A DNA stretch of 64,000 nucleotides from Cellulophaga sp. 20_2_10 (GTDB lineage: Bacteria; Bacteroidota; Bacteroidia; Flavobacteriales; Flavobacteriaceae). Position 1 is the stretch's first letter, and each line of letters opens with the position of its first letter. Where the stretch lies: assembly GCF_023476645.1 (NCBI RefSeq), contig NZ_JAMCOJ010000006.1:107129-171128 (forward strand). Direction: 5' to 3'. The notes beneath the pieces were generated by a model, which ran no database searches, had not been told where the DNA came from, and worked only from the letters and a program-made list of their open reading frames with translations. This document shows, in pieces, positions 43,600 through 52,122 of this stretch. The position numbers and the translations under genes are program-made.

Positions 43600-44154
43600 C
43601 TACTCTTTCCAGCGTAATGTTTCCATTATTTTTCTAATGTCTTCCTGCAAATATACCGCTGCCGGCAAAATAGAATCATAATTTGGCTTCACATCAAAAT
43701 AAAGTGACCCCGTTAAAAAGTGCTTAGTACTGTCTGTAACATAAAATTGGGATTGCGAAGCTGCATCTCCTTTTACATCGTAAAACATACCATAAACATT
43801 ATCTGCATCATTAACAAAAGGCTGCTCTATTATATTATCTGCTTTTGCTGCGTGCTCATAAGATAACTTTTGAGCATCTGATAACAATTGATTTAAATTA
43901 CCGGCTACAGGCTTATAACTTAAAAAAACAGATCCATTTATTCTAGGATAGACAACCTTAATAGCTCCTTTTTCACTTTCAATTTTCGCCAAACTACTAT
44001 GACTAAAAGAATAATTAGACGTCACAAACTCAACACTAGTTGTATCCGGATACTCTAACCTAAGCATAGCATTTGGCTTAGGCAAAGCTTCTTCTTTACA
44101 ACCAGCTACTAAAACACCAAAAATTACTATTAAAAAAATATATTTACGCTTCAT
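43600..44154 (-). CDS. gldD: Gliding motility lipoprotein GldD
   Basis: 184 residues. Lipoprotein signal ending VLVAGCKEE (Cys19), followed by the conserved GldD pattern PKPNAMLRLEYPDT, YPRINGSVFLSYKPV, NVYGMFYDVKGDAASQSQFYVTDSTKHFLTGSLYF and a C-terminal PAAVYLQEDIRKIMETLRWK. GldD is required for gliding in Flavobacterium and linked to the type IX secretion machinery. The start overlaps the gldE stop by 11 bases. The operon mutY-ssb-gldE-gldD is characteristic of Flavobacteriia. Confidence 0.93.
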   Translation of the reverse strand: MKRKYIFLIVIFGVLVAGCKEEALPKPNAMLRLEYPDTTSVEFVTSNYSFSHSSLAKIESEKGAIKVVYPRINGSVFLSYKPVAGNLNQLLSDAQKLSYEHAAKADNIIEQPFVNDADNVYGMFYDVKGDAASQSQFYVTDSTKHFLTGSLYFDVKPNYDSILPAAVYLQEDIRKIMETLRWKE

Positions 44155-45475
44155 TAGGTAGCATTACTTTAATTTGTTTCAACCTTTTTTTATCCAAACT
44201 TTCTACAACAAACTGATAATTTTTAAACACAACCTTCTCTCCTCTTTTAGGAAAACTACCGGCAATCTCTAAAACAAAGCCCGCTATAGTTTCAGACTCT
44301 CCTTTTTGCTCTTCAAAAGCATCTTCATCTTCAGTAATACGAGCTACGCGGTAAAAATCTTTTAATGTTGTTTTACCATCAAAAACATAAGTTAAATCAT
44401 CAATCTTGGAGAATACCAAATCCTCATCATCAAACTCATCACTTATATCACCTACAATTTCTTCTATAATATCTTCTAAAGTTACTATACCAGATGTACC
44501 TCCATATTCATCTACAACAACTGCTAAATGATTTTTCTTTTCCTGAAACTCCTTTAGCAAATCGTCTAATTTTTTATTTTCTGGCACAAAATAAGGCTCC
44601 CTTAATAAACTTACCCAATTAAATGTTTTACGATCTATGTACGGCAATAAATCTTTTACATACAGAACACCTTTAACATTGTCTACATTTTCTTCAAAAA
44701 CAGGAATTCTAGAATATCCTTTGTCTTTTATCTCTGTAATTACTTCTAAAAATTTTAATTCAGCATCTAACGCAAAAATATCTATTCTTGGCCTCATAAC
44801 CTGCTTGGTATCCGTATTACCAAAAGACACTATACCCTGTAATATTTTTTGCTCCTCTTTAGTGGTATCATCTTCGGACGTCATTTCTAAAGCCTGAGAC
44901 AAATGATCTACACTTAGGTTAGATTTTTGCTTACCCAATTTAGCGTGTAAATACAATGTTACAGAACGCATAGGCCCACTTAATGGGGTGAAAATAACAT
45001 CTAAAAAGCGTAGCGGATACGCCATAAAATAAGCAAACTGAACATTATTTCTATTTGCATAAATCTTAGGCATAATCTCGCCAAACATTAAGATTAAAAA
45101 CGTAGCTACTATTACTTCTAATAAAAAGCGAACAGATATTACATCAAAAATTTGATATGTAATTGTAGAAAAAACAACATCCCCAATTGAACTAAATAAC
45201 AATACAATACCAATATTAATTGCATTGTTAGCAATAAGTATGGTTGCTAGTAATTTTTTAGGTTTTTGCAATAGCTTTAAAACAGATTCTCCTTTGGCTG
45301 TTTTTTCTTCTCCTATACCATTTACATCTGTTGCAGATAGGCCAAAAAAAGCCACTTCTGCTCCTGAAATTAAAGCAGACAAGAACAATAGTACAATTAG
45401 CACAATAAATTTTGTGATTAATGTGCCATCAAAAACAATTGTATTTAGCAGTAAAATAATGGGGTCTGGGTCCAA
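44144..45475 (-). CDS. gldE: Gliding motility protein GldE (CNNM/CorC family)
   Basis: 443 residues. N-terminal DUF21 membrane domain with about four helices (FIVLIVLLFLSALISGAEVAFFGL, LLATILIANNAINIGIVLLF, FLLEVIVATFLILMFGEIMPKI), then a CBS pair (VMRPRIDIFALD; GVLYVKDLLPYI; VVDEYGGTSGIVTLEDIIEEIVGDISDEFD) and a C-terminal CorC_HlyC domain. Homologous to magnesium/cobalt efflux proteins, but the synteny with gldD marks it as GldE, which supports gliding. Transport activity is not shown here. It lies 19 bases after ssb. Confidence 0.92.
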   Translation of the reverse strand: MDPDPIILLLNTIVFDGTLITKFIVLIVLLFLSALISGAEVAFFGLSATDVNGIGEEKTAKGESVLKLLQKPKKLLATILIANNAINIGIVLLFSSIGDVVFSTITYQIFDVISVRFLLEVIVATFLILMFGEIMPKIYANRNNVQFAYFMAYPLRFLDVIFTPLSGPMRSVTLYLHAKLGKQKSNLSVDHLSQALEMTSEDDTTKEEQKILQGIVSFGNTDTKQVMRPRIDIFALDAELKFLEVITEIKDKGYSRIPVFEENVDNVKGVLYVKDLLPYIDRKTFNWVSLLREPYFVPENKKLDDLLKEFQEKKNHLAVVVDEYGGTSGIVTLEDIIEEIVGDISDEFDDEDLVFSKIDDLTYVFDGKTTLKDFYRVARITEDEDAFEEQKGESETIAGFVLEIAGSFPKRGEKVVFKNYQFVVESLDKKRLKQIKVMLPNEA

Positions 45476-45494
45476 TAATTAAATTTTAGTTGTA

Positions 45495-45977
45495 TTAAAA
45501 TGGTAAATCATCATCTTGTTCTGGCTCACTAGGAGCTGTATTTTGAGTAGGAGCGCTTTGTTGCGTCGCCGGTTGTTGTTGTTGTTGTTGTTGTTCTGCT
45601 GGTTGCGTAGGATTGTTCTGTGCATTTGTCATACTTTCTTGTTTTGTAGACAAAAAAGTGAAATCTTGAACATGTACCTCTGTCGCGTAACGCGTAGTAC
45701 CATCTTCCGCTTGCCATTGACGGTTTTTCAACCTACCTTCTACATATATTTTATCGCCCTTACTTAAATACTTTTCACATATTTCTGCTGCCTTATTACG
45801 CACCACAACATTATGCCAATCTGTATTAGTAACGCGCTCACCCGTTTGCTTGTTTGTATAGCTTTCATTGGTTGCAATAGGAAACCTCCCAATACAATTA
45901 CCACCTTCAAAATAGTGCATTTTTACTGCATCTCCCAAATGCCCAATTAGCATTACTTTGTTTAACGTACCACTCAT
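45495..45977 (-). CDS. ssb: Single-stranded DNA-binding protein
   Basis: 160 residues. OB fold at residues 1-112 (MLIGHLGDAVKMHYFEGGNCIGRFPIATNE, WHNVVVRNKAAEICEKYLSKGDKIYVEGRL), then a Gln/Thr/Pro-rich linker with a glutamine run from a CAA repeat, and the acidic tip EPEQDDDLPF that recruits replication and repair proteins. It covers single strands during replication and repair. It has its own -7 box 20 bases upstream and sits between mutY and gldE. The glutamine run is a microsatellite and may vary in length. Confidence 0.96.
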   Translation of the reverse strand: MSGTLNKVMLIGHLGDAVKMHYFEGGNCIGRFPIATNESYTNKQTGERVTNTDWHNVVVRNKAAEICEKYLSKGDKIYVEGRLKNRQWQAEDGTTRYATEVHVQDFTFLSTKQESMTNAQNNPTQPAEQQQQQQQPATQQSAPTQNTAPSEPEQDDDLPF

Positions 45978-45996
45978 AATTTTGTTATCTTAAAAT

Positions 45997-46004
45997 CAAA
46001 AATA
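45997..46004 (-). promoter_or_regulatory. -7 promoter box for ssb
   Basis: TATTTTTG on the minus strand, about 20 bases upstream of the ssb ATG and just before the mutY stop, giving ssb-gldE-gldD an internal promoter. Confidence 0.55.
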
Positions 46005-46011
46005 CAAAAAT

Positions 46012-47037
46012 TTAAAACGTTTTTATGAAGTCTGCAATTAAAACAGGTACAGGATATTTTTCTAGGTCAGAAAAAGCTATACCATCCTCAAGAACTTCAT
46101 CAACTTTAAGTATCCAAAAATGAGTAAATAAATGTTGATGCGATAACTTATGTACAATTGCATCCGTATTAAACAAACGTATATCTTTTACTTTTACTGC
46201 CGGTAACACCTTACTATATAGGTCATAAATTGTTTTAACATCTGCCTCGTCTTCTAACAACGGAAACTGATACAGATTTTGCCATATCCCTTTTCCCGTT
46301 CTTTGCTGTAGTAAAGTATTACCAGTACCATCTACAACAACCAAATAATTAAAATTACGTTTCTTTATTTTTGTCTTTTTTAATTTAACAGGCAACACAC
46401 CTACTACATTCTTTTGCAAGGCTACACAACTATTACTTAAAGGACAAATAGTACAATCCGGATTTTTAGGAGCACACTGCAAAGCACCAAACTCCATTAT
46501 ACCTTGATTATAGTCTCTTATATCTGAAGAGTGCATTACCTCTGTAGCTAACGCTTTAAAATACTTTATACCCTCAGTACTATTAATAGGTAAGTCTACA
46601 CCATAATACCTAGCTAAAACCCTATACACATTACCGTCTACCACTGCTTGTTGCTCATTAAAAGAGATTGAAGCAATTGCACTAGCCGTATAATCGCCCA
46701 CTCCTTTTAGCTTAACGAGTTCTTTATATGTATTAGGGAACTCTCCGTTTAGATTAGTTACTATGTGCTTTGCGGTAAAATGAAGATTTCTAGCGCGGGA
46801 ATAATACCCTAAACCTTGCCATAATTTTAAAACTTTCTCTTCTGAGGCATTAGCAAGATCAAAAATAGTAGGAAAATGTTTTTCAAAACTTAAATAATAA
46901 GACGTACCTTGAGCAACTCTTGTCTGCTGGAGCATAATTTCTGAAAGCCATATTTTATAAGGGTTCACAGTGTTTCTCCAGGGTAAAGAGCGTTTATTTA
47001 AGGCATACCAATCTAGTATTTTTTGGGAAAAAGTCAT
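46012..47037 (-). CDS. mutY: A/G-specific adenine glycosylase
   Basis: About 341 residues. HhH-GPD glycosylase: IMLQQTRVAQGTSYYLSF (catalytic Glu in the SEIMLQQT segment), LKGVGDYTASAIASISF with the catalytic Asp in VVDGNVYRVLAR, and a 4Fe-4S cluster C-x6-C-x2-C-x5-C (CAPKNPDCTICPLSNSC). The C-terminal NUDIX-like domain recognises 8-oxoG. It removes A mispaired with 8-oxoG. The open frame extends to TTG 47058, but that TTG belongs to the -7 box TACTTTTG (47056-47063); ATG 47037 (MTFSQKIL) is therefore the start. Confidence 0.95.
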   Translation of the reverse strand: MTFSQKILDWYALNKRSLPWRNTVNPYKIWLSEIMLQQTRVAQGTSYYLSFEKHFPTIFDLANASEEKVLKLWQGLGYYSRARNLHFTAKHIVTNLNGEFPNTYKELVKLKGVGDYTASAIASISFNEQQAVVDGNVYRVLARYYGVDLPINSTEGIKYFKALATEVMHSSDIRDYNQGIMEFGALQCAPKNPDCTICPLSNSCVALQKNVVGVLPVKLKKTKIKKRNFNYLVVVDGTGNTLLQQRTGKGIWQNLYQFPLLEDEADVKTIYDLYSKVLPAVKVKDIRLFNTDAIVHKLSHQHLFTHFWILKVDEVLEDGIAFSDLEKYPVPVLIADFIKTF

Positions 47038-47055
47038 CAAATAAATAATAATAAA

Positions 47056-47063
47056 CAAAAGTA
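47056..47063 (-). promoter_or_regulatory. -7 promoter box for mutY
   Basis: TACTTTTG on the minus strand, 18 bases upstream of ATG 47037. It faces the HU promoter about 55 bases away. Confidence 0.6.
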
Positions 47064-47118
47064 CAGGTTTATATACTTAAAATTAAGTCTATTAACGTAA
47101 AAGAATAAATTTAATTTA

Positions 47119-47126
47119 TATATTTG
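47119..47126 (+). promoter_or_regulatory. -7 promoter box for the HU gene
   Basis: TATATTTG, 36 bases upstream of the HU ATG. Confidence 0.65.
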
Positions 47127-47162
47127 CAACCCGAAAAAACAAGGACATAATATATACTGACA

Positions 47163-47453
47163 ATGACGAAAGCAGATATCGTATCGAAAATCTCAGACAA
47201 ACTGGGGATTGAAAAAGGAGATGTACAGGCTACTGTTGAAACTTTTATGGAAGAGGTTAAAACTTCATTAGAAAATGGAGATAATGTTTACCTTAGAGGT
47301 TTTGGTAGTTTTATTATTAAAACAAGAGCAGAAAAAACTGGTAGAAATATTTCTAAAAATACTACCATAAAAATACCAGCTCATAATATTCCTGCATTTA
47401 AGCCTGCAAAGGTTTTTGTAGAAGGTGTTAAGAGCAACGTACAAGTAAAGTAA
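47163..47453 (+). CDS. HU family DNA-binding protein
   Basis: 96 residues, the usual length. MTKADIVSKISDKLGIEKGDVQATVETFMEEVKTSL, then the beta arm GFGSFIIKTRAEKTGRNISKNTTIKIPAHNIPAFKPAK, with the DNA-contacting proline replaced in the typical Bacteroidota way. It bends and compacts DNA in the nucleoid. Downstream, 30 bases after the stop, lies the 29-residue basic ORF, then RNase G; the three are probably an expression unit with growth-related functions. Confidence 0.93.
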   Translation: MTKADIVSKISDKLGIEKGDVQATVETFMEEVKTSLENGDNVYLRGFGSFIIKTRAEKTGRNISKNTTIKIPAHNIPAFKPAKVFVEGVKSNVQVK

Positions 47454-47483
47454 AATATTAATATTAATTAAAAAGTAGATTTT

Positions 47484-47573
47484 ATGCCTAGTGGTAAGAA
47501 AAGAAAGAGACATAAGGTAGCTACCCATAAGCGCAAGAAGCGTAGAAGAGCTAACCGACACAAGAAAAAGTAG
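47484..47573 (+). CDS. 29-residue very basic protein, candidate ribosomal protein
   Basis: Starts at ATG 47484 and ends with TAG 47571-47573. It begins MPSGKKRKRHKVATHKRKKR and continues to a lysine-rich end, with 19 of 29 residues Lys, Arg or His. Too short for most gene callers, but the composition, the start after an HU gene and the terminator directly over its stop codon support it as real. Tiny basic proteins of this kind bind rRNA; one possibility is bL38, the extra ribosomal protein reported in the Flavobacterium johnsoniae ribosome, which I cannot check here. Cytoplasmic, no membrane segment. Confidence 0.7.
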   Translation: MPSGKKRKRHKVATHKRKKRRRANRHKKK

Positions 47574-47592
47574 TTGTTAACAACTACTTTTT
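47565..47592 (+). terminator. Perfect palindrome terminator over the stop of the small basic gene
   Basis: AAAAAGTAGTTG / CAACTACTTTTT around TTAA, perfect 12 base pairs, beginning inside the last codons of the 29-residue gene and ending in a T run. Confidence 0.8.
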
Positions 47593-47726
47593 CGTTTTAA
47601 AAAACGTTCATTGACATAGAGATTCTTAACGAAAGAATTTCAGCGGGTATTTTGTACCCGCACAACTATTGTTTAATCCATTTATCTCTCTTATTTATAA
47701 GTCGAGATAGATAAAAATTGATTCAG

Positions 47727-49277
47727 GTGAATAAAGAATTAATCGTAAGATCTGGTTCTAACGCTGTCGATTTTGCCTTAACTAAGGACGGAAAACTAAT
47801 AGAACTTCACAAAGAAGAGGACAATAACAATTTTTCTGTAGGCGATATATTTATTGCTAAAATTAGAAAACCTGTTACTGGTCTAAATGCTGCATTTGTA
47901 GACGTTGGTTATGAAAAAGATGCATTTTTGCATTATCATGACCTAGGTCCGCAGCTCTCTTCTATGTTGAAATTCGTAAAAGGGGCAAGCACAGGAAAAT
48001 TGAAAGATTTTTCTTTAAAAGACTTCCCTTTTGAAAAAGATATTGATAAAGACGGTAGCATTAATGATGCTATTAAATCTAATCAATCATTATTAGTACA
48101 AATTGTAAAAGAACCTATCTCTACCAAAGGACCAAGAATAAGCTCTGAGCTATCATTAGCTGGGCGATATGTGGTTATGGTACCTTTTTCTGATCGAGTT
48201 TCTGTTTCTCAAAAAATAGAAAGCAAAGAAGAAAAAGAAAGGTTAAAAAGACTTGTAAGAAGCATAAAACCTAAAGGTTTTGGCGTTATTATAAGAACCG
48301 TTGCCGAAGGCAAAAAAGTTGCAGAGCTAGATAAAGATCTAGAAAACTTACTGACCAAATGGACAGTAATGTGCAAGAAATTGTATAAAGCACCTCACCC
48401 ATCCAAAGTATTAGTAGAGCTAAACAGAGCTTCATCTATACTTAGAGACGTATTTAACGACACCTTTACAGGAATACATGTTGATGATACAACGCTTTAC
48501 AATGAAATTAAAGATTATGTGCAAGAAATTGCACCGAAGAAAGAATCTATTGTAAAATTATATGAGTCTTCTGTGCCAATTTTTGAGAAATTTGGAATAG
48601 AAAGACAAATTAAAACTTCTTTTGGTAGAACAGCCTCTATGAGTAAAGGCGCCTATTTAATTATAGAACACACTGAAGCCCTACACGTTATAGACGTTAA
48701 CAGCGGTAACAGATCTAATAAGGCCAAAAACCAAGAAGACACAGCATTAGAAGTGAATATGATTTCTGCCACAGAAATAGCCCGACAATTGCGTTTACGC
48801 GATATGGGAGGTATTATTGTAGTAGATTTTATAGATATGGGAAAGCCAGATCATAGAAAAAAACTTTTTGAACATCTACGCGATGAGATGAAAGATGACA
48901 GAGCTAAGCACAAAATTTTGCCGCCGAGCAAATTTGGCCTTATTCAAATCACAAGACAAAGAGTAAGACCCGAAAGAAATATTAAAACAATGGAGAAAAA
49001 TCCTAACGGCCTAAACGGCGCAGAGGTAGAAGCTCCGATAGTTTTAATAGATAAGATTAAATCTGACTTAGAGAAACTACTAAGCGGACCTGCAAAAGAT
49101 AACGATGTTATTCTACACATACATCCGTTTATTGCTGCATATCTTACAAAAGGATTACAATCCATTCGTTTCAAGTGGTTTATGGAATATAAAAAATGGG
49201 TTAAAGTACAATCTAGAGACTCTTATACGTATCTAGAATACCGCTTTAAAAACAAAGAAGGTAAAACCATATATTAA
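47727..49277 (+). CDS. rng: Ribonuclease G (Rne/Rng family)
   Basis: About 516 residues from GTG 47727; a TTG at 47718 would add three residues, but comparison with MNKELIIRS-type starts of the family favours the GTG. An S1-like RNA-binding domain is at the N-terminus (FSVGDIFIAKIRKPVTGLNAAFVDVGYEKDAFLHYHDL), then the RNase E/G catalytic core with the metal aspartates in HVIDVNSGNRSN and IIVVDFIDM, and ITRQRVRPE. It processes rRNA and turns over mRNA. The C-terminal scaffold of RNase E is absent. Its own terminator (49351-49383) follows. Confidence 0.93.
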   Translation: MNKELIVRSGSNAVDFALTKDGKLIELHKEEDNNNFSVGDIFIAKIRKPVTGLNAAFVDVGYEKDAFLHYHDLGPQLSSMLKFVKGASTGKLKDFSLKDFPFEKDIDKDGSINDAIKSNQSLLVQIVKEPISTKGPRISSELSLAGRYVVMVPFSDRVSVSQKIESKEEKERLKRLVRSIKPKGFGVIIRTVAEGKKVAELDKDLENLLTKWTVMCKKLYKAPHPSKVLVELNRASSILRDVFNDTFTGIHVDDTTLYNEIKDYVQEIAPKKESIVKLYESSVPIFEKFGIERQIKTSFGRTASMSKGAYLIIEHTEALHVIDVNSGNRSNKAKNQEDTALEVNMISATEIARQLRLRDMGGIIVVDFIDMGKPDHRKKLFEHLRDEMKDDRAKHKILPPSKFGLIQITRQRVRPERNIKTMEKNPNGLNGAEVEAPIVLIDKIKSDLEKLLSGPAKDNDVILHIHPFIAAYLTKGLQSIRFKWFMEYKKWVKVQSRDSYTYLEYRFKNKEGKTIY

Positions 49278-49350
49278 AATATACCTTTACTTAAAAAACG
49301 GTTTATTATATATGTCTTTATAGAAACCAAAAGACATATATAAAAAAATA

Positions 49351-49383
49351 AAAGCGACCTCAGCAATGTGGTCGCTTTTTTTG
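49351..49383 (+). terminator. rng terminator
   Basis: Stem AAAGCGACC (49351-49359) / GGTCGCTTT (49370-49378) and a T run. A second hairpin (TATATGTCTTT / AAAGACATATA, about 49308-49342) lies just upstream. Confidence 0.85.
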
Positions 49384-49389
49384 TTTCCG

Positions 49390-49397
49390 TACATTTG
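49390..49397 (+). promoter_or_regulatory. -7 box close to the recX start
   Basis: TACATTTG ends 4 bases before ATG 49402 and starts 7 bases after the rng terminator, predicting a leaderless recX mRNA. Confidence 0.6.
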
Positions 49398-49401
49398 TAA
49401 T

Positions 49402-49881
49402 ATGAGCTTACAACCATCATACACAATTACAGAAGCCACTAAAAAACTAGAACAATACTGCGCTTATCAAGAGCGTTGCCATAAAGAAGTTACTCAAAAA
49501 CTAAAAGATATGGGGATGATTCCCGATGCTAGAGATCTTGTAATTACCCACTTAATAAAAGAAAACTACTTAAACGAAGAACGTTTTGCTCAGAGTTTTG
49601 CCCGCGGAAAATTTAATATTAAAAAATGGGGTAAAATCAGAATTGTAAACGAGTTAAAGTTTAGAAACATATCTATTTACAATATAAAAACTGCTTTAAA
49701 AGAGATAGACGATAACGACTACCTTACAACACTAGATACACTTGCACTTAAAAGAGCTAATGCCGTTAAAGAAACAAACCCATTTAAAAAACAAAAAAAG
49801 ATAGCAGATTACCTACTCTACCGAGGCTGGGAAAGTCACTTAGTGTATGAAAAAGCAAAAGAATTATCTGCGAAAAAATAA
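49402..49881 (+). CDS. recX: Regulatory protein RecX
   Basis: 159 residues from ATG 49402 (MSLQPSYTITEATKK); upstream extension would run into the promoter box and terminator. The three-helix repeat pattern of RecX is present: AYQERCHKEVTQKLKDMG, LNEERFAQSFARGKFNIKKWGKIRIVNELKFRNIS, LLYRGWESHLVYEKAKE. RecX modulates RecA filament growth. No recA is in the window. The gene is independent and ends before the convergent cupin-like gene. Confidence 0.9.
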   Translation: MSLQPSYTITEATKKLEQYCAYQERCHKEVTQKLKDMGMIPDARDLVITHLIKENYLNEERFAQSFARGKFNIKKWGKIRIVNELKFRNISIYNIKTALKEIDDNDYLTTLDTLALKRANAVKETNPFKKQKKIADYLLYRGWESHLVYEKAKELSAKK

Positions 49882-49889
49882 AGAAACAG

Positions 49890-50747
49890 CTACCTTAAAG
49901 CCTTATTTGTTGTTGTAATAGCTTTTCTGTTTTTATTATCGATCCATTTTTGACCCTTAATTCTACGCATTAAATTATCATAATTACGCATTATAAAAAC
50001 ATTATAAATGGCTTTTCCTACATTTTTAGGAGTCCTCGCTATTGCTCGTAAGCTCATAGAAAAACCAGGTGTAATATATTTCATATAATGCCAATAACCC
50101 TCCGGCATATACAATACCTCTCCGTGATTTAAACTTGCCTTATATCCTTTAGCATTTTTTAATGCTGGCCATTTTTTATAATCTGGATTAGAAAAATCTA
50201 TACCTTCGTGAGTAATTAAAGAATGCGGAACCTTGTATAAATACTTATTCTGCGACTGACTAAAAAGAATAACTTGCTTTTCTCCTTCAAAATGAAAATG
50301 AAAAATATTCGCCAAATCAATATCATAATGCATAAAGGTATGCGATTCTTTACCTCCAAAAAATAACATTGGTAAGCTCTTCATCAATCTCAAACCAAAA
50401 TCCGGAAACGTAAAGTCGTTCTGCAATACCGGAACTTCTTTTAATATGTTCCATAAAAAAATTCTAAATTTCGTAGGTTCTTTTTTAAGCAAGTCAATAT
50501 AATCTGCCATTTTCATTTTTGCATGCGGCTCATTAAAACCATCTTTGTAATCTACAGGTCTATCATCATACAAAGGCACAATTTTATCACCTGCAACAGA
50601 CTTTATATACTCCAAACTCCATTTAGTATACGCAGGCCACTCCTCTATAAAACACTCAATAACTACGGGTTTTTGAGGCTTAAAAAAGTGCTTAATAAAA
50701 TCTTCTTTGGTAATTGTTTTTACCCTTGGAATATCTTGTAAATGCAA
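49890..50747 (-). CDS. Cupin-like (JmjC-type) oxygenase
   Basis: 285 residues. Cupin_8/JmjC fold: PQKPVVIECFIEEWPAYTKW at the start, the iron motif HxD in FMHYDIDLANIFHFHFEGEKQVILFSQ and a distal His in LYMPEGYWHYMKYI. Such proteins are Fe(II)/2-oxoglutarate hydroxylases that act on proteins or small molecules; the target is unknown. The only start is TTG 50747, since the frame closes with TAA 3 codons upstream and the first ATG is ~90 codons in, past the conserved N-terminus. It is convergent with recX. Confidence 0.82.
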   Translation of the reverse strand: MHLQDIPRVKTITKEDFIKHFFKPQKPVVIECFIEEWPAYTKWSLEYIKSVAGDKIVPLYDDRPVDYKDGFNEPHAKMKMADYIDLLKKEPTKFRIFLWNILKEVPVLQNDFTFPDFGLRLMKSLPMLFFGGKESHTFMHYDIDLANIFHFHFEGEKQVILFSQSQNKYLYKVPHSLITHEGIDFSNPDYKKWPALKNAKGYKASLNHGEVLYMPEGYWHYMKYITPGFSMSLRAIARTPKNVGKAIYNVFIMRNYDNLMRRIKGQKWIDNKNRKAITTTNKALR

Positions 50748-50821
50748 TAGCGTTTAAATTAAAAAGTCAATAAAAATAAAAAATAGGATTTAAATATTAC
50801 TTAAAAAATAAACAAAATTAA

Positions 50822-50868
50822 AAACCGCTACTCAATTAAATCTTTAAAATTTAAATTGAATAGCGGTT
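50822..50868 (-). terminator. bioB terminator
   Basis: On the minus strand AACCGCTATTCAATTTAAA pairs with a near-complement ending GAGTAGCGGTT, followed by TTTTTAATTTT, about 25 bases after the bioB stop. Confidence 0.8.
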
Positions 50869-50891
50869 ACTAATAAAGTATAGCGCTCTAT

Positions 50892-51986
50892 CTATTTTGT
50901 AAGTTTTGCTTTTTCCTTAGCAACTTCATTACGTTCTATCTTATGCCCAGGTCTAGACCATTTTGGTTTTTCGCCAAGGTTTTGATACTCAGAATCTCCT
51001 GCTTCAACCGTTTTTGGCTGAGAAACTTTTGTAAATGGTTTCTGAGGATTTAATCCTAACAACTTAAACATTTCCATATCCTCACCTACATCAGGATTTG
51101 GAGTAGTTAATAATTTATCTCCAGCAAAAATTGAGTTTGCACCTGCAAAGAAGCACATTGCCTGTCCTTCTCTACTCATCTCTGTACGCCCTGCAGACAA
51201 TCTTACTTGTGTATTTGGCATAACAATACGTGTTGTAGCTACCATACGCACCATATCCCATATAGAAACTGGCTCTATATCTTCCATTGGTGTACCTTCT
51301 ACTGGCACTAATGCATTAATTGGCACTGATTCTGGCTGCGGACTTAAAGTAGACAAAGCAACTAACATACCTGCTCTATCTTCTAAAACCTCACCCATAC
51401 CAATAATACCACCACTACAAACTGTTACATTTGTTTTACGCACATTTTCAATAGTATCTAGTCTATCTTCAAAAGCTCGTGTAGAAATTACATCTTTATA
51501 ATAGTCTTCAGATGTATCTAAGTTATGATTGTAAGCATAAAGACCTGCTTCAGCTAATCTCTGTGCTTGGTTTTCTGTTATCATACCTAACGTACAACAA
51601 ACCTCCATATCTAACTTATTAATCGTACGCACCATCTCTAACACTTGATCAAATTCTGGCCCGTCTTTAACATTACGCCAAGCAGCTCCCATACAAACTC
51701 TAGAGCTACCAGAAGATTTTGCACGTAAAGCTTGTGCTTTAACTTGCTGTACAGACATTAAATCATTACTCTCTAACCCAGTATGGTAACGTGCTGCTTG
51801 TGGGCAATACCCACAATCTTCAGGACAACCACCTGTTTTTATAGATAGTAAAGTTGATACCTGTACTGTATTTGGATCATGTTCCTGTCTATGGATCGTA
51901 GCTGCATCATACAGTAAATCCATTAACGGTCTATTATATATATCTAAAATTTCTTGCTTGCTCCAGTTGTGTCTTACTTCGCTCAT
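50892..51986 (-). CDS. bioB: Biotin synthase
   Basis: 364 residues. Radical SAM cluster CPEDCGYCPQAA (CxxxCxxC near residue 53-60), then SSGSSRVCMGAAWRNVKDG, YNHNLDTSEDYY, CSGGIIGMGE and SAGRTEMSREGQAMCFFAGANSIFAGDKLLTTPN. It inserts sulfur into dethiobiotin, the last step of biotin synthesis. The other bio genes lie 4.5 kb upstream on the same strand, with the flotillin operon in between; bioB has its own -7 box. The last ~40 residues are a charged tail. Confidence 0.97.
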   Translation of the reverse strand: MSEVRHNWSKQEILDIYNRPLMDLLYDAATIHRQEHDPNTVQVSTLLSIKTGGCPEDCGYCPQAARYHTGLESNDLMSVQQVKAQALRAKSSGSSRVCMGAAWRNVKDGPEFDQVLEMVRTINKLDMEVCCTLGMITENQAQRLAEAGLYAYNHNLDTSEDYYKDVISTRAFEDRLDTIENVRKTNVTVCSGGIIGMGEVLEDRAGMLVALSTLSPQPESVPINALVPVEGTPMEDIEPVSIWDMVRMVATTRIVMPNTQVRLSAGRTEMSREGQAMCFFAGANSIFAGDKLLTTPNPDVGEDMEMFKLLGLNPQKPFTKVSQPKTVEAGDSEYQNLGEKPKWSRPGHKIERNEVAKEKAKLTK

Positions 51987-52008
51987 ACGATTATTTTAAA
52001 TCAGTTGT

Positions 52009-52016
52009 CAAAAATA
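52009..52016 (-). promoter_or_regulatory. -7 promoter box for bioB
   Basis: TATTTTTG on the minus strand, about 22 bases upstream of the bioB ATG. No BirA operator was recognised. Confidence 0.5.
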
Positions 52017-52055
52017 GCCTATTTAGTAATTAAATCCCAATAAAGGTTTTTTAAA

Positions 52056-52093
52056 TAAAAAATGAACCATTAGATTACCTCCAATGGTTCATT
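52056..52093 (-). terminator. Terminator after the flotillin gene
   Basis: On the minus strand AATGAACCATT / AATGGTTCATT form an 11-base stem with an ~11-base loop followed by TTTTTTATTT. Confidence 0.8.
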
Positions 52094-52122
52094 CTTATAT
52101 AGAATTTCGTAAAAAATTTTAC

